Positions 1-7,748 are shown, counted from the stretch's first letter. The stretch: DNA of 32,368 nt from an uncultured Prevotellaceae bacterium (GCA_900320565.1 ONSR01000057.1:409-32776), one strand, 5' to 3'. Translations and numbers: made by a program. Notes: generated by a model from the letters alone, not told the origin.

Positions 1-554
1 ACGTTACCGTCTTGCCATTCCAATTGGTATATCTCAGTGTACCAAGGCTTCTCCTCCAGCTTGCCCCAGTAGTTGCGCTTGAAGTTGTCGTCCCTGACGT
101 ATGTGAGCTCGCCACGTTCGTTGTAGCGGAACTTGTAGCAGAAGCTGTTGTTCCTGTGCCTCATAGCGCCTGCGCAGCTGTCCACTCTGCCATTCTGGAG
201 GAAGAGCGTGTCGTCGCGGACGTAGTCGCGGCTGTAGTCATGGTTCCGTTCGCCGTTAGGCAGTTCCTCGAACTCCTGGAAGGTGATGTAGATGCGGTCG
301 GCGTCGTACTTGTACTCGGCTATCAACTTCACGACGTACCAACTGGAGTCGAACCGCTCGGCATTGGTTACGCGGCCCTGTTCGTCGTAGGTGTAGGCAA
401 TATGCATTTTGCTGCCATCTACGGATAGCAACTGCCCAGTATTAGTAACGATAGGGTGGAGGTCCGGGTCAACAATGATGTCATCGCTGTCTGTACTATT
501 CGAGCAAGCAGACAGGAGCAGAATAGCGGAAAGGAAAGCAAAGAGATGTTTCAT
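1..554 (-). CDS. Secreted lipoprotein, DUF4595-like (partial, 3' end outside window)
   Basis: This reading frame runs leftwards off the window edge from an ATG at 554, so only about 184 codons of the 5' part are visible. The product begins MKHLFAFLSAILLLSACSNS, a lipoprotein signal peptide with lipobox LSAC and the lipidated Cys at residue 17. An acidic stretch (TDSDDIIVDPD) follows, which in Bacteroidetes often marks export to the cell surface. The body contains YD-like strands (AYTYDEQGRV, EYKYDADRIY, YKFRYNERGELTYV) that resemble the DUF4595 lipoproteins of Prevotella. That family assignment is from memory. The role is unknown; a surface or periplasmic protein is likely. It is transcribed away from the gene at 1228. 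Confidence 0.8.
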   Translation of the reverse strand, partial: MKHLFAFLSAILLLSACSNSTDSDDIIVDPDLHPIVTNTGQLLSVDGSKMHIAYTYDEQGRVTNAERFDSSWYVVKLIAEYKYDADRIYITFQEFEELPNGERNHDYSRDYVRDDTLFLQNGRVDSCAGAMRHRNNSFCYKFRYNERGELTYVRDDNFKRNYWGKLEEKPWYTEIYQLEWQDGN

Positions 555-674
555 CGTTTCGTTTTCTTTAATAACGTCCATCGGCTTGCATTTAGTGTTC
601 TTTGCCTGTTAAAAAAGACAAAAACGGCATGATGCAGCAAAGTCAGAGTGAAAGCAAATTGGCCGTTCCTGTTA

Positions 675-1058
675 GCAAAGTGTCAGTTTTGAAGGTGCCG
701 AAAAAGGCCGCAAAACACGTCGAATTTAGTGATTCGACGTAGGGCGTTTGCCAACGCCCTACGTTAAGTTTGTCAACTTAACACGGTGCGTTTGAAATCT
801 TGGCTGTAGAAGTTTACCCTCGAAAAAGGCCGAAAGAGGCGAACAAGAACGTTGTTTTGTAAAGTCCGGTTGTCAATCCGGTACTCTTATTCACCGGAGA
901 GCGTCTCGTAACTTGCTGATTTTCACCGTAGATTCGATTTAAGCGCATTTCTCGCTCCGAGGGTAGAAAAGTGCCACCGAAGCAATTTTAAGCGATTCTC
1001 GCGCGTCGGCCAAAATTCAGGTAGTAAGCTAATCTGTCATTCTTGTTGCAAAGTGTCA
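675..1058. repeat. Non-coding hairpin-array element, copy A
   Basis: This fills most of the gene-free stretch 555-1227. GTTT cores sit at 746, 768, 790 and 812, exactly 22 bases apart. Three perfect hairpins abut: 718-725 with 732-739, 738-748 with 753-763, and 763-770 with 775-782. The 11-mer GCAAAGTGTCA occurs at both ends (675-685 and 1048-1058) as a direct repeat. TTTTAAGCGATTCT lies near 990-1005. The same landmarks occur in the same order at 24042-24390. No convincing coding frame is present. The function is unknown; a structured RNA, a protein-binding array or a non-autonomous mobile repeat are all possible. Confidence 0.65.
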
Positions 1059-1079
1059 TCTCCGCAAATGCATGAAATG

Positions 1080-1111
1080 TTTGGCTGTTTGATTGTTTTC
1101 CGCTACCTTTG
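1080..1111 (+). promoter_or_regulatory. Bacteroidetes-type promoter for the 1228 operon
   Basis: TTTG at 1080-1083 is followed after 20 bases by TACCTTTG at 1104-1111, matching the Bacteroidetes -33/-7 consensus. Transcription would begin a few bases after 1111, which rules out start codons before that point for the downstream gene. Confidence 0.75.
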
Positions 1112-1227
1112 CAACGGAAAAAATGGTTTTCGGGTTAAAGGAAAATAAAGTGCATAAAATTGAACGATTTGGCGTTTCGTGTGTATGCTGTCAAAACCAA
1201 CGCAAAACCAACCAAACAAAAAGGAAC

Positions 1228-2640
1228 ATGAAACGAACAGTTATGACTATGCTGGTGCTCTTCCTGATACTGATGGGAGCCAGCGCACAGGGAAAGACGA
1301 AAACCATTCACGTGTCGGCTTCTGGCACAAAGAGTAAGGGAACGGTTAAACTTGAAGGGTCGGATTACAATGTGCGTATGACGGACTCCGTGACGTTAGA
1401 CAGCGTGTATAGGTATTGGAATAACTTCGTTACCGAACACCCCAAGGATGAGAAAGCCTGGCATAAACTTTGCGATGCAGCAGAACAGAAAGTGTATAAC
1501 GCATATTGGCGTGGGACAAGAGACAGGAACGTGTCAAGGCAGTTGCGCAAGGAGTTGAACGTAATGCCGCGTATGCAGCAGGCTATCCCCGGCACCTATA
1601 CCTATTACTATAGTGTTTACGTTTGTAGCGAAACCCGTGCAAGGGAATATGCCGATTCTGCCATTGCCGTGCTGAATAATAATGTTCCAGCCGAGGATTT
1701 CGACCGGTTGGCGACGTATGTAAGAGGTAAAAATGATACACTGCAACTTACCAAGTTGCTAACCCACTATTACGAGAGCGGACAATACCCCGCTTCTGCC
1801 CTGCAATACCACTATAATGAGTTGCAAGGCATGGAGAAGGGCGGCGTATATCTGGGTGATACTCAGGATGATGTCATCGGCAAACTGATGGTACAGCTTG
1901 TCTTAGGTAAACATAAAGATAAGATTCTTTTGTCACAGGCTAATGTCAAAGAGCGCGTGAAATGGATGTTCGAGTGCATCGACATTCCCTTTAGCGATGA
2001 GATATTCAGTCAGTTTAAGTCCCAGTCGCAAGATGAGGAACTGACAGCCATCATCCGCTATATCTTTGAACACAGCAAGCGCCCCGTCTATCTGTCGGCT
2101 CGTAATCTGAAATCGATGTTTAGAAAAGGCATTCCCGATGACCTGAAAGCTTGCCTTTACAACGAGGGCCTGACCATGCGCTACTCGGCAAAGCCTTACA
2201 ATAATCTGGCTGTAAAGCGTCGCAACGTGGAGCAACGGTACCTGATGGATAATCTGGTAATGCAGTTTCACCCAGAGGTAAAAAGTACGACATCCGCGAA
2301 ACATGCAAGTTCGCTGGCTTCCAACTACCTGCTTTTACTCCACGACCTGATGCCGTACTACAAGAAGCATAATGCTGTAGAATATGCGCGGCTGAATCGT
2401 ATCTTTGCTGGCATCATGAGAAATCTGGGCTCATATGCTATCTCCTTCCCCAATAGTGATAAATACTATTCTGTGGAGTATAAAACCGATGGTAGTCCTC
2501 ACTACGAGTTCGTAGAAAAAGTTTCCTACAAAATTGACCCGAATGTTGATGATGCTACAAACAAAAAGAGGTTTGAGGAGCATGAGAAGAATGAGAAAAA
2601 CAGACGAGTACTCATTAAAACAGACCCAATAGAAGAATGA
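1228..2640 (+). CDS. Secreted protein of unknown function, upstream of ECF sigma factor
   Basis: The predicted protein has 470 residues. An earlier in-frame start at 1093 was rejected because it lies before the promoter -7 box; the ATG at 1228 gives a clean signal peptide (MKRTVMTMLVLFLILMGASA, then QG). The mature part is helical and rich in Tyr and charged residues (for example TYTYYYSVYVCSETRAREYA and DDVIGKLMVQLVLGKHKDK), reminiscent of TPR-like solenoids, but I recognise no named domain. The stop overlaps the sigma-factor start (ATGA at 2637-2640), so the two genes are translationally coupled. It could be a periplasmic partner or output of the sigma system, which is inference. Confidence 0.8.
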   Translation: MKRTVMTMLVLFLILMGASAQGKTKTIHVSASGTKSKGTVKLEGSDYNVRMTDSVTLDSVYRYWNNFVTEHPKDEKAWHKLCDAAEQKVYNAYWRGTRDRNVSRQLRKELNVMPRMQQAIPGTYTYYYSVYVCSETRAREYADSAIAVLNNNVPAEDFDRLATYVRGKNDTLQLTKLLTHYYESGQYPASALQYHYNELQGMEKGGVYLGDTQDDVIGKLMVQLVLGKHKDKILLSQANVKERVKWMFECIDIPFSDEIFSQFKSQSQDEELTAIIRYIFEHSKRPVYLSARNLKSMFRKGIPDDLKACLYNEGLTMRYSAKPYNNLAVKRRNVEQRYLMDNLVMQFHPEVKSTTSAKHASSLASNYLLLLHDLMPYYKKHNAVEYARLNRIFAGIMRNLGSYAISFPNSDKYYSVEYKTDGSPHYEFVEKVSYKIDPNVDDATNKKRFEEHEKNEKNRRVLIKTDPIEE

Positions 2641-3212
2641 GCATCTTTTATCTTAAACCCCTGCGCCACCAGACTGATGAGCAGCTGATGGCGCAGGCTG
2701 CGGCAGGAAGCGATACGGCTTTCGAGGAGCTGTATCGTCGCTATGCCCGCAGGTTGAAGGGCTTCTTCTTCATGCAGCTTGGCGGAAAAGAGGAACTGGC
2801 TGCCGACGCCACGCACGACGTCTTCCTCCGTGCCTACGAAGTCAGAAGCCGCTATCGGGAAGGCAAGGACGTCAGCACTTGGCTCTTCACCATCGCCTAC
2901 AACATCTGCAAGAACCACTATCGCAGTAATGCCTACGAAGCTGAGCTGCTGGCTTCCCTCGATGCCGAACCCGTCTCCGACCAACAAATAGAAGTGGAAA
3001 TGGATGCCGCTCAGCTTGATGAGGCTCTCGAAAGGGTGCTCTCCGAATTGCCGCCGCCCTTGCATCAAATCTTCTCCCTGCACTATCAGGAAGAGCTTAC
3101 CGTCCCCCAAGTTGCAGAGATTGTCGGCATTCCCGAAGGAACAGTAAAGTCCCGCCTGCACAAGACAATGAACATCATCCGCAAAAAACTTAAGCAATAT
3201 GAAAATAAGTAA
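2637..3212 (+). CDS. ECF-type RNA polymerase sigma factor
   Basis: The product is a 191-residue sigma-70 family factor of the extracytoplasmic-function group. Region 2 is visible around residues 15-90 (AFEELYRRYARRLKGFFF, then THDVFLRAYE and VSTWLFTIAYNICKNHYR). Region 4 lies around residues 130-185 (LDEALERVLSELPPPLHQIF, then the helix-turn-helix VPQVAEIVGIPEGTVKSRLH). The length is normal for the family. It would direct RNA polymerase to a small regulon, probably including its own operon. It overlaps the upstream secreted-protein gene by 4 bases and the downstream membrane-protein gene by 14 bases, the usual arrangement for a sigma factor with its regulator. Confidence 0.93.
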   Translation: MSIFYLKPLRHQTDEQLMAQAAAGSDTAFEELYRRYARRLKGFFFMQLGGKEELAADATHDVFLRAYEVRSRYREGKDVSTWLFTIAYNICKNHYRSNAYEAELLASLDAEPVSDQQIEVEMDAAQLDEALERVLSELPPPLHQIFSLHYQEELTVPQVAEIVGIPEGTVKSRLHKTMNIIRKKLKQYENK

Positions 3213-3669
3213 CGAACAAATCATCGCGTCGGCCCGCCGTCAACGGCAGAAGGTTCTTAATACCATTGACCATTCACCATTGAACATTGACCATTGGGCT
3301 CCGCCTGAAACCGTTCCTTCCAAGAATAATGGTCAACGGTCAATGGTCAATGGTCAATGGTGGATTGTTGCCGCAAGCCTTGTCAGCTTCTTTGCAGGCT
3401 ATGCCCTCCATGCTAACATGCCTCAGTCACAACCTACTGAGAATCCTGTGGCTCAGGTCGTCGAGGTGCGGCACGACACCATCATGCAAGTGCAGACCGT
3501 CCGCGACACCATCTACGAGACCCGCGTCGTCACCAAGTACGAGCCAATGCTGGCAAAAGCAGAAGCTTCGCCAACGCTTGAGGCAGAAGCCGACACCCCG
3601 CCCGAGCAGAAAGCCTGCTCCATGCTGTGCGACGACATTCCCTACGAGTTATTGGCTGCAGGGAGATAA
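3199..3669 (+). CDS. Single-pass membrane protein, possible anti-sigma factor
   Basis: The protein has 156 residues, with a short cytoplasmic N-terminus (MKISNEQIIASARRQRQKVL), one membrane segment around residues 54-70 (WWIVAASLVSFFAGYAL) and an extracytoplasmic tail containing HDTIMQVQTVRDTIYETRVV, probably a coiled coil. Its overlap with the ECF sigma gene suggests an anti-sigma or sigma-regulating role, but no zinc-binding anti-sigma motif is seen, so the role is inferred from position only. Residues about 22-55 are encoded by CATTGACC-type repeats in inverted orientation, so the linker before the membrane helix is repeat-derived. Confidence 0.75.
   Translation: MKISNEQIIASARRQRQKVLNTIDHSPLNIDHWAPPETVPSKNNGQRSMVNGQWWIVAASLVSFFAGYALHANMPQSQPTENPVAQVVEVRHDTIMQVQTVRDTIYETRVVTKYEPMLAKAEASPTLEAEADTPPEQKACSMLCDDIPYELLAAGR
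3263..3362. repeat. CCATTGACC inverted repeat inside a gene
   Basis: Tandem CCATTGACC-like units at 3263-3296 are answered by GGTCAATGG units at 3327-3362, so the segment can fold into an imperfect hairpin. It is read in frame by the putative anti-sigma gene. The same units appear inside lysS. Confidence 0.8.
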
Positions 3670-3773
3670 TATGAAATAGGTTTTAGTCCCGCCTAAGACT
3701 TTGGTTTTAGAAGTTAATAAATTGGTGCACCACACAGCTCCTGCGTCGCGATGATGCGGGAGTCTTGTTCTTT

Positions 3774-3837
3774 GCTGCCCATAGCTTAAGCTCGACGCCC
3801 TCAAAGGCTCAAAGGCAAAGCTTTCGGGCAGCTTTTT
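3774..3837 (+). terminator. Possible terminator after the sigma-factor operon
   Basis: GCTGCCC at 3774-3780 pairs with GGGCAGC at 3826-3832, followed by TTTTT. A second smaller hairpin (CTCCTGC with GCGGGAG) lies just before it at about 3738-3762. The long loop of the first makes the call tentative. Confidence 0.4.
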
Positions 3838-3853
3838 GTATATAAGCGAGAAT

Positions 3854-3898
3854 TTTTCACTTTTCACTTTTCACTTTTCACTTTTCTTTGTATCTTTG
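3854..3898 (+). promoter_or_regulatory. TTTTCAC heptamer run abutting a TATCTTTG promoter box
   Basis: Four perfect TTTTCAC units (3854-3881) and a partial fifth lead directly into TATCTTTG at 3891-3898, a Bacteroidetes -7 box serving the toxin-antitoxin pair. No clear TTTG -33 box is visible; the repeat occupies its expected place. Confidence 0.6.
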
Positions 3899-3928
3899 TC
3901 GCACAAATAGTAAATTTAATATTGTAAT

Positions 3929-4210
3929 ATGGCAACATCTATGACAATGTCTCCTCAGGCAGCGAATACGTTCACGCTGACCGTACCTAAGACTGATGTG
4001 AGTTTCTTCAGGGCAATGGCCAAGAAGATGGGATGGATGATAGAGCGCAAGAGAAGTGCTGTCAAGAAGCCTCGTCTCTACGACCCTGAGACAGGCGAGT
4101 GCCTTAACGACAAAACGATGAAAGCCATAGAGGATGTGCGTAATGGCAAGGAGCCTGTGTATGAAATGAAGTCAATGGACGAATTCAAAGCATGGTGCGA
4201 ATCGCTCTAA
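3929..4210 (+). CDS. Antitoxin of YafQ-type toxin-antitoxin pair (module 1)
   Basis: The protein has 93 residues and sits 4 bases before a YafQ-like toxin gene. The N-terminus (NTFTLTVPKTDVSFFRAMAK) looks like the ribbon-helix-helix-type DNA-binding part of RelB/DinJ-like antitoxins. The middle carries KKPRLYDPETGECLNDKTMK, and the C-terminus is acidic and probably wraps the toxin (MKSMDEFKAWCESL). The PR(L/I)YDPET block recurs in the second antitoxin at 7482. It is expected to neutralise the toxin and repress its own promoter just upstream. The assignment rests mainly on the partner and on similarity between the two modules. Confidence 0.82.
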   Translation: MATSMTMSPQAANTFTLTVPKTDVSFFRAMAKKMGWMIERKRSAVKKPRLYDPETGECLNDKTMKAIEDVRNGKEPVYEMKSMDEFKAWCESL

Positions 4211-4214
4211 GGCT

Positions 4215-4511
4215 ATGGCAAAGTATGCAGTGAGAGTAACAGGTCCGTTTCGCAAGGATTTGAAGCTTGCCAAGCGAAGAGGTCTTCCCCTAAGCGATTT
4301 GTACAAAGTTGTCGGGAAACTGGAGAATGATGAGCCACTGCCCGCCAATCTGCACAATCACTTATTGAGTGGCGACTATAAAGGTTATTGGGAATGTCAT
4401 ATCAATCCCGACTGGCTTCTGCTCTACGAGAAAGATACAGAAATCAGAATCATTTCCCTTTACCGCACAGGCACCCACTCCGACATCTTCGGTAAAGGAA
4501 AGAAACGATAA
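4215..4511 (+). CDS. YafQ family (RelE superfamily) mRNA-interferase toxin, module 1
   Basis: The 98-residue product matches the YafQ pattern: LSGDYKGYWECHINPDWLLL and later RTGTHSDIFG. Residues expected at the ribosome-dependent mRNA-cleavage site are present: His49, His62, Asp66, His88 and Phe92, corresponding to E. coli YafQ His50, His63, Asp67, His87 and Phe91. It should cut mRNA in the ribosomal A site when freed from antitoxin. It lies 4 bases after the antitoxin gene and is co-transcribed from the TATCTTTG box at 3891. No sign of inactivation is seen. Confidence 0.9.
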   Translation: MAKYAVRVTGPFRKDLKLAKRRGLPLSDLYKVVGKLENDEPLPANLHNHLLSGDYKGYWECHINPDWLLLYEKDTEIRIISLYRTGTHSDIFGKGKKR

Positions 4512-4597
4512 CACCATTCTTCAGAAACTTCAAAATCACAGAAGACAAATAACTAAGAAACACAAATTCTTATTCCGTCATAATTTATTAATAGCAA

Positions 4598-6424
4598 ATG
4601 AACGCATTGAACATACTCGAACTGAGTGAACAGGAAATCATCCGCAGGAACAATTTGCAGCAGTTGCGCGACTTGGGCATCGACCCCTATCCCGCCGCCG
4701 AGTACCCCACGAACGCTTTCAGCACGGAGATAAAGGAAAACTTTGTTGACCTGCCTATTGCTGGCAAGGACGAGGAAGGAAACGACATCCGCGAGACTGC
4801 GACACCCGAGAACAGCCGAAATGTCTGCATAGCCGGCCGCATCATGTCGAAGCGCATCATGGGCAAGGCAGCTTTCGCAGAGTTGCAGGACTCGAAGGGA
4901 AGAATACAAGTGTATATAACTCGCGACGCATTGGATGGACAACAGACAACGGACAACGGACAACAGAATGGTCAATGTTCAATGGTCAATGTTCAATATT
5001 ACAACACCGTCTTCAAGAAACTCCTCGACCTGGGCGACTTCATCGGCATCAAGGGCTATGTGTTCCGCACGCAGACTGGCGAGATTAGTGTCCATGCTCA
5101 GGAGCTGACAGTGCTCTCCAAGAGCCTCAAGCCGCTGCCTATCGTCAAGACGGATGCCGATGGCAACGTCTATGACTCCTTCGACGACCCAGAGCTTCGC
5201 TACCGCCAGCGTTACGTCGATCTCGTTGTCAACGAGGGCGTGAAGGACACCTTCCTGAAGCGTGCCACCATCCTCAAGACCATGCGCGCCTTCTTCGACC
5301 GTCACGGCTACACCGAGGTCGAGACGCCAACCCTTCAGGCCATCGCTGGAGGTGCTTCGGCTCGTCCGTTCATCACACATTTCAATGCCCTGAACATCCC
5401 GATGTACATGCGTATCGCCACCGAGCTTTACCTGAAGCGACTCATCGTGGGCGGCTTCGAGGGCGTTTACGAAATCGGCAAGAACTTCCGCAACGAGGGC
5501 ATGGACAAGAACCACAACCCCGAGTTCACCTGCATGGAGCTGTACGTCTCCTACAAGGACTACAACTGGATGATGTCCTTCACCGAGCAGCTCCTCGAAG
5601 AGATTTGCGTGGCCGTCAACGGCAAGCCAGAGACGGAAATCGACGGCAAGGTCATCTCGTTCAAGGCTCCCTTCCGCCGTCTGCCCATCCTCGACGCCAT
5701 CAAGGAGAAGACGGGCTTCGACTGCGAAGGCAAGAGCGAGGACGAGATTCGTGCCTTCTGCAAAGAGAAAGGCATGGAGGTGGACGAGACAATGGGCAAG
5801 GGCAAGCTCATCGACGAGCTCTTTGGCGAGTTCTGCGAAGGTACGTTCATCCAGCCGACCTTCATCACGGACTATCCCGTCGAGATGTCGCCCCTGACGA
5901 AGATGCATCGCTCAAAGCCTGGCCTGACCGAGCGCTTCGAACTGATGGTGAACGGCAAGGAGCTGGCGAATGCCTACTCCGAGTTGAACGACCCCATCGA
6001 CCAGGAGGAGCGTTTCATCGAGCAGATGAAGCTTGCCGACAAGGGTGACGACGAGGCAATGGTCATCGACCACGACTTCCTGCGCGCCCTGCAGTACGGC
6101 ATGCCTCCCACCAGCGGCATCGGCATCGGCATAGACCGTTTGGCTATGCTCATGACGGGCAAGCCCTTCATCCAGGAAGTGCTCTTCTTCCCGCAGATGA
6201 AGCCCGAAGTGAAGGCCCCGCGCGACAAGGACGAACTCTTCCTCGAGAAAGGCGTCCCCGCCGACATCATCCCCATCCTGCGTAAAGCCGGCTACAACCT
6301 CGTCAGCACCCTGCAAGGCGTCGCACCAGCCAAGATACAGCAGCAAATCATCGAAATCATCAAGAAGTATAAACTCGAGGTCGAAAAGCCCTCACAAGAC
6401 TTAATTGCGACTTGGACAGCTTAG
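4598..6424 (+). CDS. lysS: Lysyl-tRNA synthetase (class II)
   Basis: The 608-residue enzyme charges tRNA-Lys in the cytoplasm. The N-terminal OB-fold anticodon-binding domain occupies about residues 55-175. The class II catalytic core follows, with motif 1 in the RATILKTMRAFFDRHGYTEVETP region, motif 2 as FRNEGMDKNHNPEFT and motif 3 as GIGIGIDRLAMLMTG. The C-terminal extension (ADIIPILRKAGYNLVSTLQG) is the helical tail seen in Bacteroidetes LysRS. Residues about 113-134 (DGQQTTDNGQQNGQ and on) are encoded by tandem GGACAAC and GGTCAATGTTC repeats, an in-frame insertion in the OB domain before the conserved YNTVFKKLLDLGD. The gene is flanked by two toxin-antitoxin modules and overlaps gpsA. 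Confidence 0.97.
   Translation: MNALNILELSEQEIIRRNNLQQLRDLGIDPYPAAEYPTNAFSTEIKENFVDLPIAGKDEEGNDIRETATPENSRNVCIAGRIMSKRIMGKAAFAELQDSKGRIQVYITRDALDGQQTTDNGQQNGQCSMVNVQYYNTVFKKLLDLGDFIGIKGYVFRTQTGEISVHAQELTVLSKSLKPLPIVKTDADGNVYDSFDDPELRYRQRYVDLVVNEGVKDTFLKRATILKTMRAFFDRHGYTEVETPTLQAIAGGASARPFITHFNALNIPMYMRIATELYLKRLIVGGFEGVYEIGKNFRNEGMDKNHNPEFTCMELYVSYKDYNWMMSFTEQLLEEICVAVNGKPETEIDGKVISFKAPFRRLPILDAIKEKTGFDCEGKSEDEIRAFCKEKGMEVDETMGKGKLIDELFGEFCEGTFIQPTFITDYPVEMSPLTKMHRSKPGLTERFELMVNGKELANAYSELNDPIDQEERFIEQMKLADKGDDEAMVIDHDFLRALQYGMPPTSGIGIGIDRLAMLMTGKPFIQEVLFFPQMKPEVKAPRDKDELFLEKGVPADIIPILRKAGYNLVSTLQGVAPAKIQQQIIEIIKKYKLEVEKPSQDLIATWTA
4937..4998. repeat. In-frame tandem repeat within lysS
   Basis: GGACAAC-like units (4937-4966) are followed by two exact 14-bp copies of AATGGTCAATGTTC at 4967-4980 and 4981-4994. 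The reading frame stays open. The repeat belongs to the same family as 3263-3362. Confidence 0.85.
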
Positions 6425-7407
6425 GAAACATAGCAGTACTGGGTGGCGGCAGCTGGGCGACGGCGATTGCCAAGATGCTCCTCGAGAAGAATGACCACAT
6501 CTGGTGGTACCTTCGCCGAGACGACCGCATCGAGGACTTCAAGCGCCTCGGACACAATCCCGCATACCTCACCAGCGTCCACTTCGACGTGAACCGCATC
6601 ACCTTCGAGAGCGACATCAACCGGGTCGTTGAGGCTTGTCAAACGCTCATCTTCGTCACACCTTCGCCTTACCTGAAGGGACACTTGAAGCGCCTCCATG
6701 TCCGCCTTCGCGACAAGTTCATCGTGACAGCCATCAAGGGTATCGTGCCCGACGAGAACCTCATCTGCTCCGACTACTTCAACCAGATGTACAACGTGCC
6801 GGAGGATAACCTCGCCGTGCTTGGCGGACCGAGTCATGCCGAAGAGGTCGCCCTGAACCGTCTCACTTACCTGACCGTCGGTTGTGCTGACAAGGAGAAG
6901 GCTTTGTCTTTTGCCAAGATGCTTGCCAGCGATTATGTGAAGGCCAAGACGAGTGACGACGTGATAGGCATCGAGTATGCCAGCGTCCTGAAGAACGTCT
7001 ATGCCATTGCAGCAGGCATTTGTCACGGATTGAAGTACGGCGACAACTTCCAGGCTGTCCTCATCAGTAATGCCATTCAGGAGATGGAGCGCTTCCTCAA
7101 CACCGTGCATCCCATCGACCGCAGCATCACGGAGAGCGTCTATACGGGCGACTTGCTCGTGACGGGCTACTCGAACTTCAGCCGCAACCGCGTCTTCGGC
7201 ACGATGATTGGTCAAGGCTACAGCGTGAAGAGTGCGCAGCTCGAGATGGAGATGATAGCCGAAGGTTACTTTGCCACGAAGTGCATGAAGGACATCAACA
7301 AGCACCTGCACGTCAACATGCCCATCCTCGATGCCGTCTATAACATCCTCTACGAGCGCATCAGCCCCACCATCGAGATAAAGCTCCTGAGCGAAGCGTT
7401 CAGGTAA
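6412..7407 (+). CDS. gpsA: Glycerol-3-phosphate dehydrogenase [NAD(P)+]
   Basis: The 331-residue enzyme reduces dihydroxyacetone phosphate to sn-glycerol-3-phosphate for phospholipid synthesis. The N-terminal dinucleotide fold shows IAVLGGGSWATAIAKML (GxGxxA-type motif at residues about 7-20). VLGGPSHAEEVA and the catalytic-lysine region IEYASVLKNVYAIAAGI follow, then the C-terminal helical domain with TGDLLVTGYSNFSRNRVFG. No ATG precedes the nucleotide-binding motif; the TTG at 6412 is the best start and overlaps the end of lysS by 13 bases, which implies coupled translation. The length is normal for the family. Confidence 0.94.
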   Translation: MDSLGNIAVLGGGSWATAIAKMLLEKNDHIWWYLRRDDRIEDFKRLGHNPAYLTSVHFDVNRITFESDINRVVEACQTLIFVTPSPYLKGHLKRLHVRLRDKFIVTAIKGIVPDENLICSDYFNQMYNVPEDNLAVLGGPSHAEEVALNRLTYLTVGCADKEKALSFAKMLASDYVKAKTSDDVIGIEYASVLKNVYAIAAGICHGLKYGDNFQAVLISNAIQEMERFLNTVHPIDRSITESVYTGDLLVTGYSNFSRNRVFGTMIGQGYSVKSAQLEMEMIAEGYFATKCMKDINKHLHVNMPILDAVYNILYERISPTIEIKLLSEAFR

Positions 7408-7409
7408 AG

Positions 7410-7485
7410 AGCCCCCTCTAACTCCAAGACCCCCTAGCCCCCTTTAGGGGGAACAAATAGTAAGTAAATGGTAAATGAAAGATGG
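7410..7485. repeat. CCCCCTAG hairpin plus AAATGGTAAATG repeat
   Basis: CCCCC TTTA GGGGG at 7438-7451 forms a hairpin preceded by degenerate CCCCCT units. It is followed by GTAAATGGTAAATGAAAGATG, whose last ATG is the start codon of the next antitoxin. The same two-part element precedes the sensor gene at 14931. Confidence 0.7.
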
Positions 7486-7748
7486 CAACATACACTATCA
7501 CACTAAATGAGCGCACATCCAGTGGTAAGGCTCTTAAGGAGTACTTACAGGCATTGGGAGTGTTCATGTCCAAGGTTGCGCCAAAAGCCAAGAGTAGACC
7601 TCGCATATATGACCCGGAAACGAGTCGTTATTTGAAAGACAAAGTGGTGAAGTCTATCGAAGAAGCCCATGAAGACATGAAGAATGGTAGATTGAAATCC
7701 TACGATTCTGTAGATGACATGTTTCAGGACTTAGGCATCAACGTATGA
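7482..7748 (+). CDS. Antitoxin of YafQ-type toxin-antitoxin pair (module 2)
   Basis: The 88-residue protein is paralogous to the antitoxin at 3929. It has a short beta-strand and helix N-terminus (MATYTITLNERTSSGKALKE), then RPRIYDPETSRYLKDKVVK, and an acidic C-terminus (YDSVDDMFQDLGINV). Its stop overlaps the toxin start (ATGA), so the pair is translationally coupled. No separate TAnnTTTG box was seen in front, so transcription probably comes from lysS-gpsA. The start codon lies at the edge of an AAATGGTAAATG repeat. Confidence 0.82.
   Translation: MATYTITLNERTSSGKALKEYLQALGVFMSKVAPKAKSRPRIYDPETSRYLKDKVVKSIEEAHEDMKNGRLKSYDSVDDMFQDLGINV

Noticed and set aside
12..612. Plus-strand frames near the left edge
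   Set aside because: They are antisense to the minus-strand lipoprotein frame, which has a signal peptide and lipobox; the Val/Ala-rich translation is typical of a shadow frame.
555..660. A promoter for the minus-strand lipoprotein gene
   Set aside because: A TGACTTTG-like string is present on the minus strand but lacks the TA of the -7 box and a clear partner box.
675..830. A CRISPR array or integron attC sites
   Set aside because: Units are only 22 bases, palindromic, without unique spacers, and no cas or integrase gene is present in the window.
4937..4998. Sequencing error or frameshift in lysS
   Set aside because: The reading frame and all downstream motifs remain intact, and related repeats occur in another gene, so it looks like a real in-frame insertion.
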